Notes: generated by a model from the letters alone, not told the origin. Numbered from the stretch's first letter, positions 1 through 8,598 are shown. The stretch is DNA of 64,000 nucleotides from G963676795 sp963677215 (GCA_963677215.1 OY781919.1:3844001-3908000), one strand, 5' to 3'. Numbers and translations are program-made.

Positions 1-1483
1 ATTGAAACATCAGAATAAAGCGACTTCCTTTTCCGACTTGAGACTCAACATCAATTCTTCCTCCGCACTCATCCATAAATTGCTGGCTGATCGCAAGGCC
101 GAGCCCCATACCTTTACCTGGCGACTTCGTTGTATAAAATGGATCAAAAATCCGATTCAAAGCCTCCGGTGACATTCCACAACCATTATCTTCAATTATG
201 ATCGACACTTCTTGGCCGACTGAAGATGATAAGATTATCTTACCAACTAAGCCACAGGCATCCGCCGCATTGAGCAAAATATTGATAAAAACCTGCCGCA
301 CCATTTCTCTTCGCCCCAGAGCGGCAGGCAAAGTAAGCGGCAAAGCGTCAACCACTGAGATATTTGCCATCAAACTTTGATGCATTAACAATGAAATGCA
401 GTATCTCAGTTCATCAACTAGATTTATTGCCTCTGGTAAAGCTGCGCCCGATGGCTTTGCGAAATCAAGAATCTCCTTGATAAGAAAATCAATTCTCGCA
501 GCCTCTCGGACTGAATTATCAACCATTGCCTTACCCTGCTCCGAACAAACCTCCCCTTTGAGCAGATCCAAATACCCAATAATGGCAGATAACGGATTAC
601 CAATTTCATGGGCAACTCCCGCAGCAAACTGACCGACAGAAGTTATTTTTTCCTGCCTTATCAGATCGTTTCTGGCTACGGACAATTGTCGATTCATCTG
701 TTCAAGCGACCCAATGTACGAATCTGCCCTCTGCCGACTGTCACGCAAAGCAGTAATCATTTGATTGTACGAAGATGAAAGCCTGACAAATTCCGAAGGC
801 CCCTCTTCAGGCAGTTCAGTATCGAATGTACCATGGCCAACTGCATCAATTGCTGACAGTAAGTGCTTAGCTGGCAGGCTGACACTTCTCCTCAGCAGAA
901 AAAATCCCGCAGACACTGGAACAAACCAAAAGATAAAAAAGTATATCAAGAAGAGCTTTGTCGAACTTAAAAAAAAGCGTCTTATCTCTAATAGTGAAAA
1001 CTGTAGCTCAACCGCACCAGAAACGACTCCGTTAGAACGAACAGGAATCAGATAATTCAAAACATCATAGTTACCGAAAAGGCTATCTGAAGGGAGGCTT
1101 TTTACGGTTGACAGAATCTCTCCAGAAGAAACAGCCAGAAAAAAACTGGCACGGGGAAACAATGCTTCACCTCCCGACTTAAATTCATCAAGAACCTTTC
1201 CGCTTTTATCGTAAAGTATCCACCTTGTACATCTTTGATTCCTGACCAGAGTATCGAGGAACTCGATTCCGTCCTGAGAATTAGAAAAAGCACTTTTTCC
1301 TTCATCTAAAAAATCATTCATATGAATGACCAAAACAAGTGAATTCAAATGATTTATACGTTCATCATATAATATTTTTTCTGTGTATTTCTGAGCAAGA
1401 AAAGCACTGAAAACCATTGCGGCACCGATAATAATGCACAATGTTACCAAAAACTCGGTATTGAGGCTGTAAGACCTTTTCAC
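1..1483 (-). CDS. Membrane sensor histidine kinase (3' end outside window)
   Basis: Two-component sensor kinase that autophosphorylates on histidine and passes the phosphate to a response regulator not in this window. The frame is open from a GTG at 1483 to the window edge, so the C-terminus is cut off just after the ATPase domain. In order it shows a membrane segment near residues 10-28, an extracytoplasmic sensor of about 100 residues, a second membrane segment near 170-190, a HAMP-like linker, a HisKA box VAHEIGNPLSAIIGY with phospho-histidine about residue 292, an N box NILLNAADACG, a G1 box EDNGCGMSPE and a G2 box GKGMGLGLA. The start is chosen because GGAG lies 7 bases upstream of the GTG. 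The domain order resembles AtoS/ZraS-type kinases, which often sit next to an NtrC-type regulator; the cognate gene would lie beyond position 1. The sensed signal is unknown. Confidence 0.9.
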   Translation of the reverse strand, partial: MKRSYSLNTEFLVTLCIIIGAAMVFSAFLAQKYTEKILYDERINHLNSLVLVIHMNDFLDEGKSAFSNSQDGIEFLDTLVRNQRCTRWILYDKSGKVLDEFKSGGEALFPRASFFLAVSSGEILSTVKSLPSDSLFGNYDVLNYLIPVRSNGVVSGAVELQFSLLEIRRFFLSSTKLFLIYFFIFWFVPVSAGFFLLRRSVSLPAKHLLSAIDAVGHGTFDTELPEEGPSEFVRLSSSYNQMITALRDSRQRADSYIGSLEQMNRQLSVARNDLIRQEKITSVGQFAAGVAHEIGNPLSAIIGYLDLLKGEVCSEQGKAMVDNSVREAARIDFLIKEILDFAKPSGAALPEAINLVDELRYCISLLMHQSLMANISVVDALPLTLPAALGRREMVRQVFINILLNAADACGLVGKIILSSSVGQEVSIIIEDNGCGMSPEALNRIFDPFYTTKSPGKGMGLGLAISQQFMDECGGRIDVESQVGKGSRFILMFQ

Positions 1484-1552
1484 GCAAAAGCTCCATTAGC
1501 AAAAAGTCATTAAGCACTGATATCATATATAGGCTGTTTATAAAATGATGAT

Positions 1553-1581
1553 TTGAAAAAACGATGATAAAGTTAGATAAT
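1553..1581 (+). promoter_or_regulatory. Sigma-70-like promoter upstream of ferredoxin gene
   Basis: TTGAAA at 1553-1558 and GATAAT at 1576-1581 are separated by 17 bases and lie about 40 bases before the ferredoxin start, in the divergent gap with the kinase gene. This is a good match to the housekeeping promoter consensus; no start site has been measured. Confidence 0.55.
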
Positions 1582-1624
1582 CCAGTTTCAGACTAACTAT
1601 TCATGCAATTCAAAAGGAACTATC

Positions 1625-1816
1625 ATGCCCCGTATCCCAATCCTGGACACCGATGCCTGTATCGGTTGTGAAACCTGTACCCGTTTATGTCCGAATGTTT
1701 TTCACATGATATCAGAGCATAAGGCCGGTGTTTTCAACCCGACCGGAGACAGTGAAGAAAAAATTGAAGAAGCGATGGACAACTGTCCGGTTGCCTGCAT
1801 CAACTGGGAAGATTAG
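1625..1816 (+). CDS. Small [4Fe-4S] ferredoxin
   Basis: A 63-residue electron carrier. The cluster motif CIGCETC-x3-CP near residues 12-23 and a second Cys-Pro in NCPVAC near residue 54 fit a single-cluster ferredoxin of the Desulfovibrio/Pyrococcus type, in which the remote Cys of the CP motif is the fourth ligand. Which Cys of the CxxCxxCxxxC stretch is spare cannot be told from sequence alone. It is the first gene after a good promoter; AAGGAAC lies just upstream of the ATG. A lipoprotein gene follows 15 bases later, so co-transcription is likely. The redox partner is not evident; the nearest large ferredoxin-dependent enzyme is the kor operon about 4 kb away. Confidence 0.9.
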   Translation: MPRIPILDTDACIGCETCTRLCPNVFHMISEHKAGVFNPTGDSEEKIEEAMDNCPVACINWED

Positions 1817-1831
1817 CGTCAGGCTGAAGTC

Positions 1832-2383
1832 ATGTACAGATACTGCGGAATCATCAGCCTGCTTCTCCTCTTCCTGGCGAGTTGCACATCTCCATTGGCA
1901 AAGATGGGTGATCTCTTGGCGGGGGACTATCCAGAACAGTATTTTTCCGACAGTGCCGAGCATTATTCCGTCAGCCTGCCACTTGAGTGGAAACGAGAAG
2001 AGATTCCGGTCTCTTCTCCCGCCTACCATGCGCGTACAACCCATTGGAGAATCTCCTCAAACACGGCGGGCAAAACGTCAGAGTCAAGAGGCTCTTTCAG
2101 TATCTCAACTCATAAAGAATCAGCTGAAGCCTACGCCATGAAACAGGGGCAGGATCCGCAGCAAGCCACAGAAATAAAGCTGAATTTTGCAACCTGCCTG
2201 CAGTTCGCATCTGGACCGGAAGAGAAAAAGCGGATTGAGCTGTACTGCCAGGGTCGCCAGAATCTGTTCATCCTCGACTTCGCCCTGATCAACCCTGACA
2301 AAAAAATATTCAAGCAGATCGACAGGATCATGGACAGCTTTAACGAACTCCCGTTAAGCAAAGAACAAGACCGGAAACAATGA
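1832..2383 (+). CDS. Putative lipoprotein of unknown function
   Basis: A 183-residue protein with a clear lipoprotein signal: a hydrophobic stretch IISLLLLFLA followed by the lipobox LASC, with the lipidated Cys near residue 18. The mature part has no domain I recognise. It looks globular, with alternating strands and a Gln/Glu-rich segment around residues 110-125. It follows the ferredoxin gene closely and overlaps the next gene by ATGA, so the ferredoxin, lipoprotein, HD protein and DedA genes probably form one operon. The function remains unknown. Confidence 0.75.
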   Translation: MYRYCGIISLLLLFLASCTSPLAKMGDLLAGDYPEQYFSDSAEHYSVSLPLEWKREEIPVSSPAYHARTTHWRISSNTAGKTSESRGSFSISTHKESAEAYAMKQGQDPQQATEIKLNFATCLQFASGPEEKKRIELYCQGRQNLFILDFALINPDKKIFKQIDRIMDSFNELPLSKEQDRKQ

Positions 2384-2946
2384 CCAGAATCAGACCTGCT
2401 GAACTCATCAGAAAATATTACCAGAACAACCCGGAAGCCATGGAGATCCTCCTTGAGCACAGTCGAAAGGTAACACGCCGGGCACTGCAGATTGCCCGCA
2501 GATTGTCTGTGCGCGAAAAGCTTGATATTCAGTTCATCGCCGAGGCGGCCATGCTTCATGATATCGGCATGATCATGACCGACGTGCCAGATCTGCACTG
2601 CTTCGGCAGTGCTCCCTATTTGCAACACGGACTTCTAGGAGCTGAAATTCTGCAACAAGAAGGGTTCCCCTGTCACGCCCGCGTCTGTGAGCGGCATATC
2701 GGCATCGGATTGACGGCAGAAGAAATCATCCGCGAGAAGTTGCCGCTGCCAACTCGCGACATGCTTCCGGAAACTCTTGAAGAACAGATCATCTGTTATG
2801 CAGACCTGTTCTTTTCCAAAGGAAAGAAAAATCGTTATAAGGAGAAATCTCACGATAAGGTAAGAAACAACCTGAAGAAATTTGGCGAAGACAAAACCAC
2901 CGTTTTTGATCACTGGCAGCAGAGTTTCGAGCCGGATGCGAGTTAA
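2380..2946 (+). CDS. HD-domain phosphohydrolase-like protein
   Basis: A 188-residue cytoplasmic protein of the HD metal-dependent phosphohydrolase superfamily. Visible metal-ligand motifs are the first His in LLEHSRKVTRRA (about residue 28), the HD pair in AAMLHDIGM (about residues 60-61), and later His residues in HARVCERHIG. HD proteins hydrolyse nucleotides or other phosphoesters; the substrate cannot be read from sequence. The ATG overlaps the stop of the lipoprotein gene (ATGA), indicating translational coupling. The length fits the small stand-alone HD proteins common in deltaproteobacteria. Confidence 0.82.
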   Translation: MTRIRPAELIRKYYQNNPEAMEILLEHSRKVTRRALQIARRLSVREKLDIQFIAEAAMLHDIGMIMTDVPDLHCFGSAPYLQHGLLGAEILQQEGFPCHARVCERHIGIGLTAEEIIREKLPLPTRDMLPETLEEQIICYADLFFSKGKKNRYKEKSHDKVRNNLKKFGEDKTTVFDHWQQSFEPDAS

Positions 2947-2949
2947 ACA

Positions 2950-3600
2950 ATGCCGTCCTGGCTTGTTGAATTCAGCATTTACCTGCCGCAAGGGCTCCTT
3001 CTCTACCTACTAGTACTATTGATTGCGTTCTTCGAATCAATCCCGCTGGCGGGCCTTATCATGCCGGGCAGCACACTGGCGGTTCTCTTCGGGTTTCTTG
3101 CCTACCACGATACCGGGTCATTTGCTGCGATCGCCGTCAGCGCGGCCATAGGAGCCTTCTTGGGCGACAGTTTCAGCTTCTGGCTGGGGCGGAAGTTCGG
3201 AGTCGGCTTGCTCAAGACAAGAAGATTACGCCGTCAGCGCAAATTGACGCGACTGGCATCCCTTCTCTTTGTTCACCATGGTGGCAAGTCGCTCTTTTTT
3301 GCGCGCTTCCTTGGTCCAATTCGCGGCACGACCCCCTTCATCGCCGGGCTATTCCGCATGTCCGGTCGATCTTTTCTCATCTATACACTCATCAGCGCAG
3401 CACTCTGGGGAATCTGTTATCCCGGAGTTGGCTATGTCGGTGGTAAAAGCTGGCATCACGCAGAGCAATTAAGTGTCCAGTTAGGACTGATCGTGACTGC
3501 CCTTGTGCTAATGACTGCAGCGCACTATCTGACCAAAATGCTCTTCAAAAATCTTGCTCGCGATGGCAGATCTAAAAAAGATACTGAAAACTCAGACTGA
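2950..3600 (+). CDS. DedA-family membrane protein
   Basis: A 216-residue inner-membrane protein of the DedA/SNARE-associated family, now linked to undecaprenyl-phosphate or phospholipid translocation. It carries the family signature: an acidic-proline segment FFESIPLAGLIMPGS near residue 30, GAFLGDSFSFWLGRKFG near residue 75, and the arginine-containing FFARFLGPIRGTTPFIAG motif near residue 120. Four or five hydrophobic segments are visible. It starts 3 bases after the HD gene stop. The last 29 bases overlap convergently with the 3' end of the outer-membrane protein gene on the other strand. Confidence 0.9.
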   Translation: MPSWLVEFSIYLPQGLLLYLLVLLIAFFESIPLAGLIMPGSTLAVLFGFLAYHDTGSFAAIAVSAAIGAFLGDSFSFWLGRKFGVGLLKTRRLRRQRKLTRLASLLFVHHGGKSLFFARFLGPIRGTTPFIAGLFRMSGRSFLIYTLISAALWGICYPGVGYVGGKSWHHAEQLSVQLGLIVTALVLMTAAHYLTKMLFKNLARDGRSKKDTENSD

Positions 3601-4570
3601 CAGAGTGGGACTCCCAAGTGACCTTATTGAGTGTCGTTTTTGAAACGGTACCATCCTCAAGATAGGTCTTGTCGGTACCTGACTGGGTTGTAAAGTAACG
3701 GCTTGCCCCGAGCAACATCACCGACCAGCGCTCTGACAGGCGATAGAATGCCTCTAATGACCAGTCAAATCCATCGCCAACGGCCGAATGCTCAAAACTG
3801 ACGGGATGATCGAGATCGGTACGCAGATTCCAGTCTGCCTGGGCAAAATAATAGAAAAGATGGTACCTGAACGCAGTTGCAAGACTGAAGGCTTCGTTCA
3901 GCGGAAGCTCAAGCCTGACACCAACAACTGGGCCAAACAAGTAAGCCTCATAACTGCTATCAAGCCCCTCAATCGGCCCAGGCGGGGGAACACTGACCGT
4001 ACCTCCACTCTCCTGAAAATACTGATCATAGATGGCCTGATCTGAGTAGACCTGACGACCATCCTGAAGAACCAGGCCCAGGTAATCGAATTGAAAGCCA
4101 AGAATCGGAGTAATCTTCACCGGCCTGTCTTTCAGGACAAAGACAGGTCCAATCTCAACAGAAAAATCAACAACCTGGCCATCTCCGGCGCCACTCACCG
4201 AACGCGACCACTCCAGGCGCCTGTTGCTTGCTGCAAAGTCACTATCGCGGACCTGACCGTTATAAATAGTACCGCCCCCCAGACAACCGGTAAAAAACAG
4301 GTCATGGTTGAGCCACTCGATACCGCCAAGATCACCGGACGCCCGCAGCTGAAGCTCATAGACATCAAGATCATCCCATTTAAGTTCCGACAACACATTG
4401 AGGTGATCACCATTTCTAGTCTCACCAGCAATGCTCCAGCGGAAACTGTCAGCCCGTAAGACCTGGGATACTTCAACCTGCAGGTTCTTTACTTCAGAGT
4501 TGGCGTCCGTATAGGAAACTGGCCACAGAAGACAGAAACACAGAACAAGAAATGACCAGTTAAACCGCAC
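3572..4570 (-). CDS. Outer-membrane beta-barrel protein, omptin-like
   Basis: A 332-residue exported protein. The signal peptide is RFNWSFLVLCFCLLWPVSYTDA; the rest is a run of alternating aromatic strands ending in Phe (SFQYLF), the usual C-terminal insertion signal for outer-membrane barrels. By eye the pattern resembles the omptin fold: a strand ending WLNHDLFF, then a loop with RDSDF that could match the first catalytic Asp pair of omptins. The second catalytic pair (Asp-x-His) is not obvious; the corresponding loop reads AQADWNLRTD. It may therefore be a non-proteolytic relative, and the family call is tentative. The start is the GTG at 4570, chosen because GGGGAG precedes it by about 6 bases; the longer frame to 4636 would put 22 residues before the signal peptide. 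Confidence 0.6.
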   Translation of the reverse strand: MRFNWSFLVLCFCLLWPVSYTDANSEVKNLQVEVSQVLRADSFRWSIAGETRNGDHLNVLSELKWDDLDVYELQLRASGDLGGIEWLNHDLFFTGCLGGGTIYNGQVRDSDFAASNRRLEWSRSVSGAGDGQVVDFSVEIGPVFVLKDRPVKITPILGFQFDYLGLVLQDGRQVYSDQAIYDQYFQESGGTVSVPPPGPIEGLDSSYEAYLFGPVVGVRLELPLNEAFSLATAFRYHLFYYFAQADWNLRTDLDHPVSFEHSAVGDGFDWSLEAFYRLSERWSVMLLGASRYFTTQSGTDKTYLEDGTVSKTTLNKVTWESHSVSLSFQYLF

Positions 4571-4636
4571 CCGCTTCTCCCCAAGAAAAATAACAAAAAA
4601 ATAAAAGTACTCCTTTTCAAGAACAAAAAGTCCCAC

Positions 4637-4665
4637 TATTTAAGCATAAAAAACAACTAATTCAA
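4637..4665 (-). promoter_or_regulatory. Sigma-70-like promoter of the barrel protein gene
   Basis: Read on the minus strand, TTGAAT (4665-4660) and TAAATA (4642-4637) are 17 bases apart. This predicts a start near 4630 and an untranslated leader of about 60 bases before the GTG at 4570. Confidence 0.5.
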
Positions 4666-4881
4666 ATAACCTTCAGAGCCCAGAGCCTGAGGACATTAAT
4701 ACTTCAATGTTTCCACCCCAGAAAAGAGAGACATATTCTGTCACAAAGATAACAAATACTCAGAATAGAGACAGATACCAATCGATGGAGACAATCATGT
4801 TTGAATTACTTTTCAGCGCATTCTTTGTTTTACTGTTTATCGGCCAACTCTGTGGCAGGCAACAACGAGAAAAGAAAAAAC

Positions 4882-4909
4882 CGGTGATTTCAAAGCAGAA
4901 ATCACCGGC
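4882..4909 (-). terminator. Rho-independent terminator after FKBP gene
   Basis: Perfect 11-bp stem CCGGTGATTTC / GAAATCACCGG with a short loop, followed on the minus strand by TTTTTTCTTTT. It begins 9 bases after the FKBP stop codon. Confidence 0.9.
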
Positions 4910-4918
4910 AAGAAAAAC

Positions 4919-5581
4919 TCAGTCGACCTTGATCAACTCAACATCGAAGAGCAGTGCTGCGTTTGGCGGAATGGTAGGTGGCGCTCCCCGCTCACCATAT
5001 GCCAGTTCTGATGGAATAGCCAACTGCCACTTGTCCCCCTCATGCATCAGCAGAAGGGCTTCTGTCCATCCTGGAATCACGCCGCTGACCGGAAAACTTG
5101 CCGGGGCACCGCGATCATAGGAGCTGTCAAATTTTGTACCGTCAATCAGTGTGCCAGTATAATGAACCTCGACCTTGGAATCCTTATTAGGAGCAGCACC
5201 GCTACCGCTCTCGATGACCTTGTACTGGAGACCGCTGTCCAGGGTAACAACGTCGTCTTTCTTGCCATTTTCAGTTAAAAAGGCTTTCGCATCAGCAGCA
5301 GCCTGGGTCAGCATTTCCTGCTGCAGACGCTGCTGAAAGGCGATCAACGTCTCGCGCATTTCATCGATCGTCAACAGAGTTTCCTCCCCCTTCATGGCCG
5401 CCTGCAAACCCGCAGCCACCTGCTCCGGACTGACATCGATCTGCTGCTGTTTGAGGTTTCCTCCGATATTCATGCCGATCGCATAACCAATCTGGTCGTT
5501 TTCGGTCTTAAATTGATCGCTGGCCTGAGCAACCCCGGCGATAGCCAGTGCGGCACAGACTCCCACCACAAACTTCTTCAT
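4919..5581 (-). CDS. Periplasmic FKBP-type peptidyl-prolyl isomerase
   Basis: A 220-residue proline isomerase/chaperone of the FkpA/Mip type. The signal peptide is MKKFVVGVCAALAIAGVAQA. A helical dimerisation domain follows at about residues 22-110 (QIGYAIGMNIGGNLKQQ...), then a C-terminal FKBP domain with VEVHYTGTLIDGTKFDSSYDRG, GVIPGWTEALLLM and PSELAYGERGAPPTIPPNA. Most residues lining the canonical FKBP pocket (Y, FD, W, Y) are present, so it should be active. The start at 5581 is preferred over the longer frame because AAGGAG precedes it and the signal peptide then starts at residue 1. It is a single gene between two terminators. Confidence 0.93.
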   Translation of the reverse strand: MKKFVVGVCAALAIAGVAQASDQFKTENDQIGYAIGMNIGGNLKQQQIDVSPEQVAAGLQAAMKGEETLLTIDEMRETLIAFQQRLQQEMLTQAAADAKAFLTENGKKDDVVTLDSGLQYKVIESGSGAAPNKDSKVEVHYTGTLIDGTKFDSSYDRGAPASFPVSGVIPGWTEALLLMHEGDKWQLAIPSELAYGERGAPPTIPPNAALLFDVELIKVD

Positions 5582-5608
5582 TTTAATCTCCTTGTAAAAA
5601 ACAACAAA

Positions 5609-5639
5609 AAAGGGCCCGACGTTTACCATCGGGCCCTTT
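5609..5639 (-). terminator. Rho-independent terminator of the kor operon
   Basis: Stem AAAGGGCCCGA / TCGGGCCCTTT with a 9-base loop, T-rich afterwards on the minus strand. It lies 13 bases past the korC stop. Confidence 0.9.
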
Positions 5640-5651
5640 ATACTACGAGGC

Positions 5652-6203
5652 TTATCCAGCCATCAATGCTTTTACTTTTTCATAGCCGAGATTATAGGCT
5701 TTTTTATTCAGTTCGACAAAGGCTTCAGGAACCCTGCGTAGAACCGCTTCCTGTCCTGACTCGCGAGCGACGACGTCAGTCAGCGCGATCATCGCCCCAA
5801 GAGCGATAACATTGGCGACGATGACACGTCCGATCTCATCCTGAGCGGCACGCATGATCGGCAGGTCATAGATCTTGTAATCGCCCTGGGGTGGATTCTT
5901 GACAAAATCGGTATCGACCAGCAGCAGACCGCCAGGCTTAATACCAACAGCATACTTGTCAGCAGCTTCCTGGGTCATTGCCAGACAGGCATCAACAATA
6001 GTCGCCTTCGGATAATCGATCGGCGCATCGCCGATGATAACCTCCGACTTGGAAGCACCACCACGGGCTTCCGGGCCGTAACTCTGCGACTGTACAGCAT
6101 GCTTGCCTTCAATGATCGAAGCAGCTTCTGCCAGAATAATTCCGGCGGTAATCAGACCTTGACCACCGGCACCGGAAAACCGAATCTCGTATCTTTCTGC
6201 CAT
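5652..6203 (-). CDS. korC: 2-oxoglutarate:ferredoxin oxidoreductase, gamma subunit
   Basis: A 183-residue gamma subunit of a 2-oxoacid:ferredoxin oxidoreductase, the enzyme that oxidatively decarboxylates 2-oxoglutarate to succinyl-CoA with ferredoxin as acceptor. The family signature RFSGAGGQGLITAGIILAEA is at the N-terminus and QSYGPEARGGASKSEVI follows near residue 45. The start at 6203 (MAERYEI) has AAGGAG 8 bases upstream; the longer frame does not. It is the last gene of the ferredoxin-alpha-beta-gamma operon. The 2-oxoglutarate assignment rests on mdh and icd next door; sequence alone does not exclude another 2-oxoacid. Confidence 0.88.
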   Translation of the reverse strand: MAERYEIRFSGAGGQGLITAGIILAEAASIIEGKHAVQSQSYGPEARGGASKSEVIIGDAPIDYPKATIVDACLAMTQEAADKYAVGIKPGGLLLVDTDFVKNPPQGDYKIYDLPIMRAAQDEIGRVIVANVIALGAMIALTDVVARESGQEAVLRRVPEAFVELNKKAYNLGYEKVKALMAG

Positions 6204-6226
6204 TATTCTAGTCTCCTTGCTGATGA

Positions 6227-7042
6227 TCAAGCGCCCTTGGCGCGCTCGATAACCTTAGCATATTGTTCACAGTACTCAGGACGTTCTTCCTTATGGAGAA
6301 CCCCGGTAAGGACCTTACCCTCAAGCTGTTCCGGGGTCATCTTGGCGGCAGCAGTGACCGGAACAGCCATATCCTTAAGGCGCTTCATCATATCGACAAC
6401 ACTACGGAACTTATTACGGCGACCATAGGTTGTCGGACAGTCGTCGAGAATCTCGATAACAGCCAGTCCCTTGTGCTGAATACCTTCGGCAATCAGCTTG
6501 TCGATCTGAGTCGCATGAAATGCGGTTGTCCGGGCAACAAAAGTGGCACCGGCACCGATTGCCAGCTTACTGATATCGAAGGTCGGATCCGGGTTGCCAT
6601 AAGGGGTGGTCGAAGCCTTAGCACCGGTCGGTGTGGTTGGCGAGAACTGACCACCGGTCATCCCGTAGATAAAATTGTTCATGATGATATAGGTCATATC
6701 GATGTTTCGGCGACAGGCGTGAATAAAGTGATTACCACCGATCGCGGTACCGTCGCCATCACCACCACAGACGATAACGTTCATCTCTGGCTTGGCCATC
6801 TTGACACCGGTCGCAAAAGCGGCAGCACGGCCGTGAGCGGTATGCAGGGTATTGAAGTCGAGATAACCTGTTATACGGCTGGCGCAGCCGATACCGGAAA
6901 CGATAGCGGTATTATTTTTCTCGAGACCGCAGACATCCATCGCCCGGATCAGGCCTTTCATAACAATACCGTGACCACAGCCCGGACACCAGATGTGCGG
7001 CAACTTGCCTGGGCGAATTGATTTTTCGTAATCGTAAGCCAT
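6227..7042 (-). CDS. korB: 2-oxoglutarate:ferredoxin oxidoreductase, beta subunit
   Basis: A 271-residue thiamine-diphosphate-binding subunit. IWCPGCGHGIVMKG near residue 18 is the usual N-terminal motif, and CGGDGDGTAIGGNHFIHACRRN near residues 92-113 is the ThDP/Mg motif, followed by NNFIYGMTGGQFSPTTP. No 4Fe-4S cluster domain is fused; that role falls to the separate ferredoxin subunit gene. Its ATG overlaps the stop of the alpha-subunit gene, indicating translational coupling within the operon. Confidence 0.93.
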   Translation of the reverse strand: MAYDYEKSIRPGKLPHIWCPGCGHGIVMKGLIRAMDVCGLEKNNTAIVSGIGCASRITGYLDFNTLHTAHGRAAAFATGVKMAKPEMNVIVCGGDGDGTAIGGNHFIHACRRNIDMTYIIMNNFIYGMTGGQFSPTTPTGAKASTTPYGNPDPTFDISKLAIGAGATFVARTTAFHATQIDKLIAEGIQHKGLAVIEILDDCPTTYGRRNKFRSVVDMMKRLKDMAVPVTAAAKMTPEQLEGKVLTGVLHKEERPEYCEQYAKVIERAKGA

Positions 7043-8181
7043 TAGAGAACCTCCTTAACCTGGTCCATAATCTGGGCAGGTGTGATCGGATCGCCATCAA
7101 CACGATTGACACCGGCGAGAACACAATCACCCTTTACTACACGCTCAACTTCAAGAATCATCTGCCCCAGGTTAAGTTCCGGAACGACAATCGCCTTAAC
7201 CTTCTTGCCAATTTCAGCGACTCTCTTCTCAGGGAACGGCCAGAGGGTGATTGGACGGAAGAGACCGGCCTTGATCCCCTGACTGCGCATTTCATTGATC
7301 GCATAACGTGCTGAACGAGCTGAAGAGCCAAAGGCAAAAACCACGACTTCGGCGTCATCGACCAGATATTCTTCATTCTTCTCTATAATTGCCCGCGCTT
7401 CTTCAGACTCGACCTTGCGAATCTGACGACGCTGTTCAGCATCGACCAGTTCGGCTTTGGTCGTCGGAAAACCGTCAGCAGCCTTGTTCAGGCCGGTAAC
7501 GTGGAAACGGTAGTCACTACCGAATGCCGCCAGTGGCGGCACATCACCAAAAGAAGGATCGAACGGTTTATAATCCTCTGGACTGACACTCGGAGTAGCA
7601 CGGTCGACAACTTCCAACTCACCTGGTTCCGGAAATTCAATACGTTCACGCATGTGACCGATGATCTCATCGTAAACGACCTGAACAGGCATACGGAACT
7701 GTTCAGCCAAGTTAAAAGCACGAACGGTTTCGCTGAAGATTTCCTGACAGGTTTCAGGCGCAACAACGATCGCCGGGTGATCTCCGTGAGTCCCCCAACG
7801 TGCCTGCATGACATCGGACTGTCCCGGCCCGGTCGGCATACCAGTCGATGGTCCGCCACGCATAACATTGATAATGACGCAAGGAACTTCTGCGATGCAG
7901 GCATAACCAAGCAGTTCCTGTTTCAGTGAGATACCAGGACCAGAAGAAGCCGTCAAGGCCTTGGATCCGGACAATGACGCGCCAATGACCGAAGCCATAG
8001 CACCAATTTCATCTTCCATCTGAATAAACTTGCCGCCGACCTTGGGAAGCTCACCGGAAAGAACTTCCGCGACCTCGGTAGACGGGGTGATAGGGTATCC
8101 GCCGAAAAATTTACATCCGGCATAAAGGGCGCCCTGGGCGCACGCCTCATTCCCCTGCAACAATGCAACTTTCTTAGCCAC
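7042..8181 (-). CDS. korA: 2-oxoglutarate:ferredoxin oxidoreductase, alpha subunit
   Basis: A 379-residue alpha subunit carrying the pyrimidine-binding half of the ThDP site. Recognisable segments are GNEACAQGALYAGCKFFGGYPITPSTEVAE at the N-terminus, SGPGISLKQELLGYA near residue 80 and RGGPSTGMPTGPGQSD near residue 110. The length suits the alpha chain of four-subunit enzymes. The gene order delta, alpha, beta, gamma and the nearby mdh and icd genes support a 2-oxoglutarate oxidoreductase in a ferredoxin-linked TCA cycle, as in Geobacter relatives. Confidence 0.92.
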   Translation of the reverse strand: MAKKVALLQGNEACAQGALYAGCKFFGGYPITPSTEVAEVLSGELPKVGGKFIQMEDEIGAMASVIGASLSGSKALTASSGPGISLKQELLGYACIAEVPCVIINVMRGGPSTGMPTGPGQSDVMQARWGTHGDHPAIVVAPETCQEIFSETVRAFNLAEQFRMPVQVVYDEIIGHMRERIEFPEPGELEVVDRATPSVSPEDYKPFDPSFGDVPPLAAFGSDYRFHVTGLNKAADGFPTTKAELVDAEQRRQIRKVESEEARAIIEKNEEYLVDDAEVVVFAFGSSARSARYAINEMRSQGIKAGLFRPITLWPFPEKRVAEIGKKVKAIVVPELNLGQMILEVERVVKGDCVLAGVNRVDGDPITPAQIMDQVKEVL

Positions 8182-8202
8182 GAAGCGACCTCCTCTAGCG
8201 AC

Positions 8203-8397
8203 TTACAGCTTATGTATTCTGATAGCGAAATCAGGGCAGCGCAGTTCACACTGATTACATGCAATGCAGGCATCAGGATTGGCAACCTTGACAACAAACC
8301 CGTCCAGCTCCAGAACCTTGGTAGGGCAGAATTCAACACAAATACTGCACCCTTTACAATAATTCTCAATGATCTCGATTTCCGCTTTTGCGCTCAT
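8203..8397 (-). CDS. korD: 2-oxoacid:ferredoxin oxidoreductase, ferredoxin (delta) subunit
   Basis: A 64-residue dicluster ferredoxin with two full motifs, CKGCSICVEFCP and CIACNQCELRCP, that bind two [4Fe-4S] clusters. As the first gene of the operon it is the delta subunit that carries electrons out of the ThDP site. The ATG at 8397 is chosen because AGGAG lies 10 bases upstream; a GTG three codons earlier sits too close to that site. A 21-base gap separates it from the alpha gene. Confidence 0.9.
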   Translation of the reverse strand: MSAKAEIEIIENYCKGCSICVEFCPTKVLELDGFVVKVANPDACIACNQCELRCPDFAIRIHKL

Positions 8398-8570
8398 GAG
8401 CGACACTCTCCTTTTATCCGTGTTACAGCGTTTGATCCACCGCTTTGATGGGCGAATCTAGCACAACTCCTGGCGATGATCCAGAAAAAATAAACTACTG
8501 TTTTATTATCAGCCCGAAGTAGCTCAAGTGAGGAAAGGCCAGGCTTCATCGTACTGGAATTCCCTAAAAG

Positions 8571-8598
8571 GAAAGGCAGTCTTTTCGACTGCCTTTCA
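8571..8598 (-). terminator. Rho-independent terminator after mdh
   Basis: Perfect 11-bp stem GAAAGGCAGTC / GACTGCCTTTC with a 6-base loop, followed on the minus strand by CTTTT. It separates mdh from the kor operon, so the two are transcribed separately unless there is read-through. Confidence 0.85.

Larger units (their letters stand above)
4571..4918. other. Intergenic region with promoter and terminator
   Basis: A 348-base gap between the barrel gene and the FKBP gene. It holds the barrel promoter (4637-4665) and the FKBP terminator (4882-4909). A plus-strand frame from ATG 4798 has GGAG upstream and a hydrophobic start (FELLFSAFFVLLFIG), but it runs through the terminator and antisense into the FKBP gene, so I do not call it. 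Confidence 0.6.

Noticed and set aside
4798..5120. Plus-strand frame with a hydrophobic start after GGAG
   Set aside because: It reads through the FKBP terminator and continues antisense through the FKBP coding region; most of its length is explained by the opposite strand.
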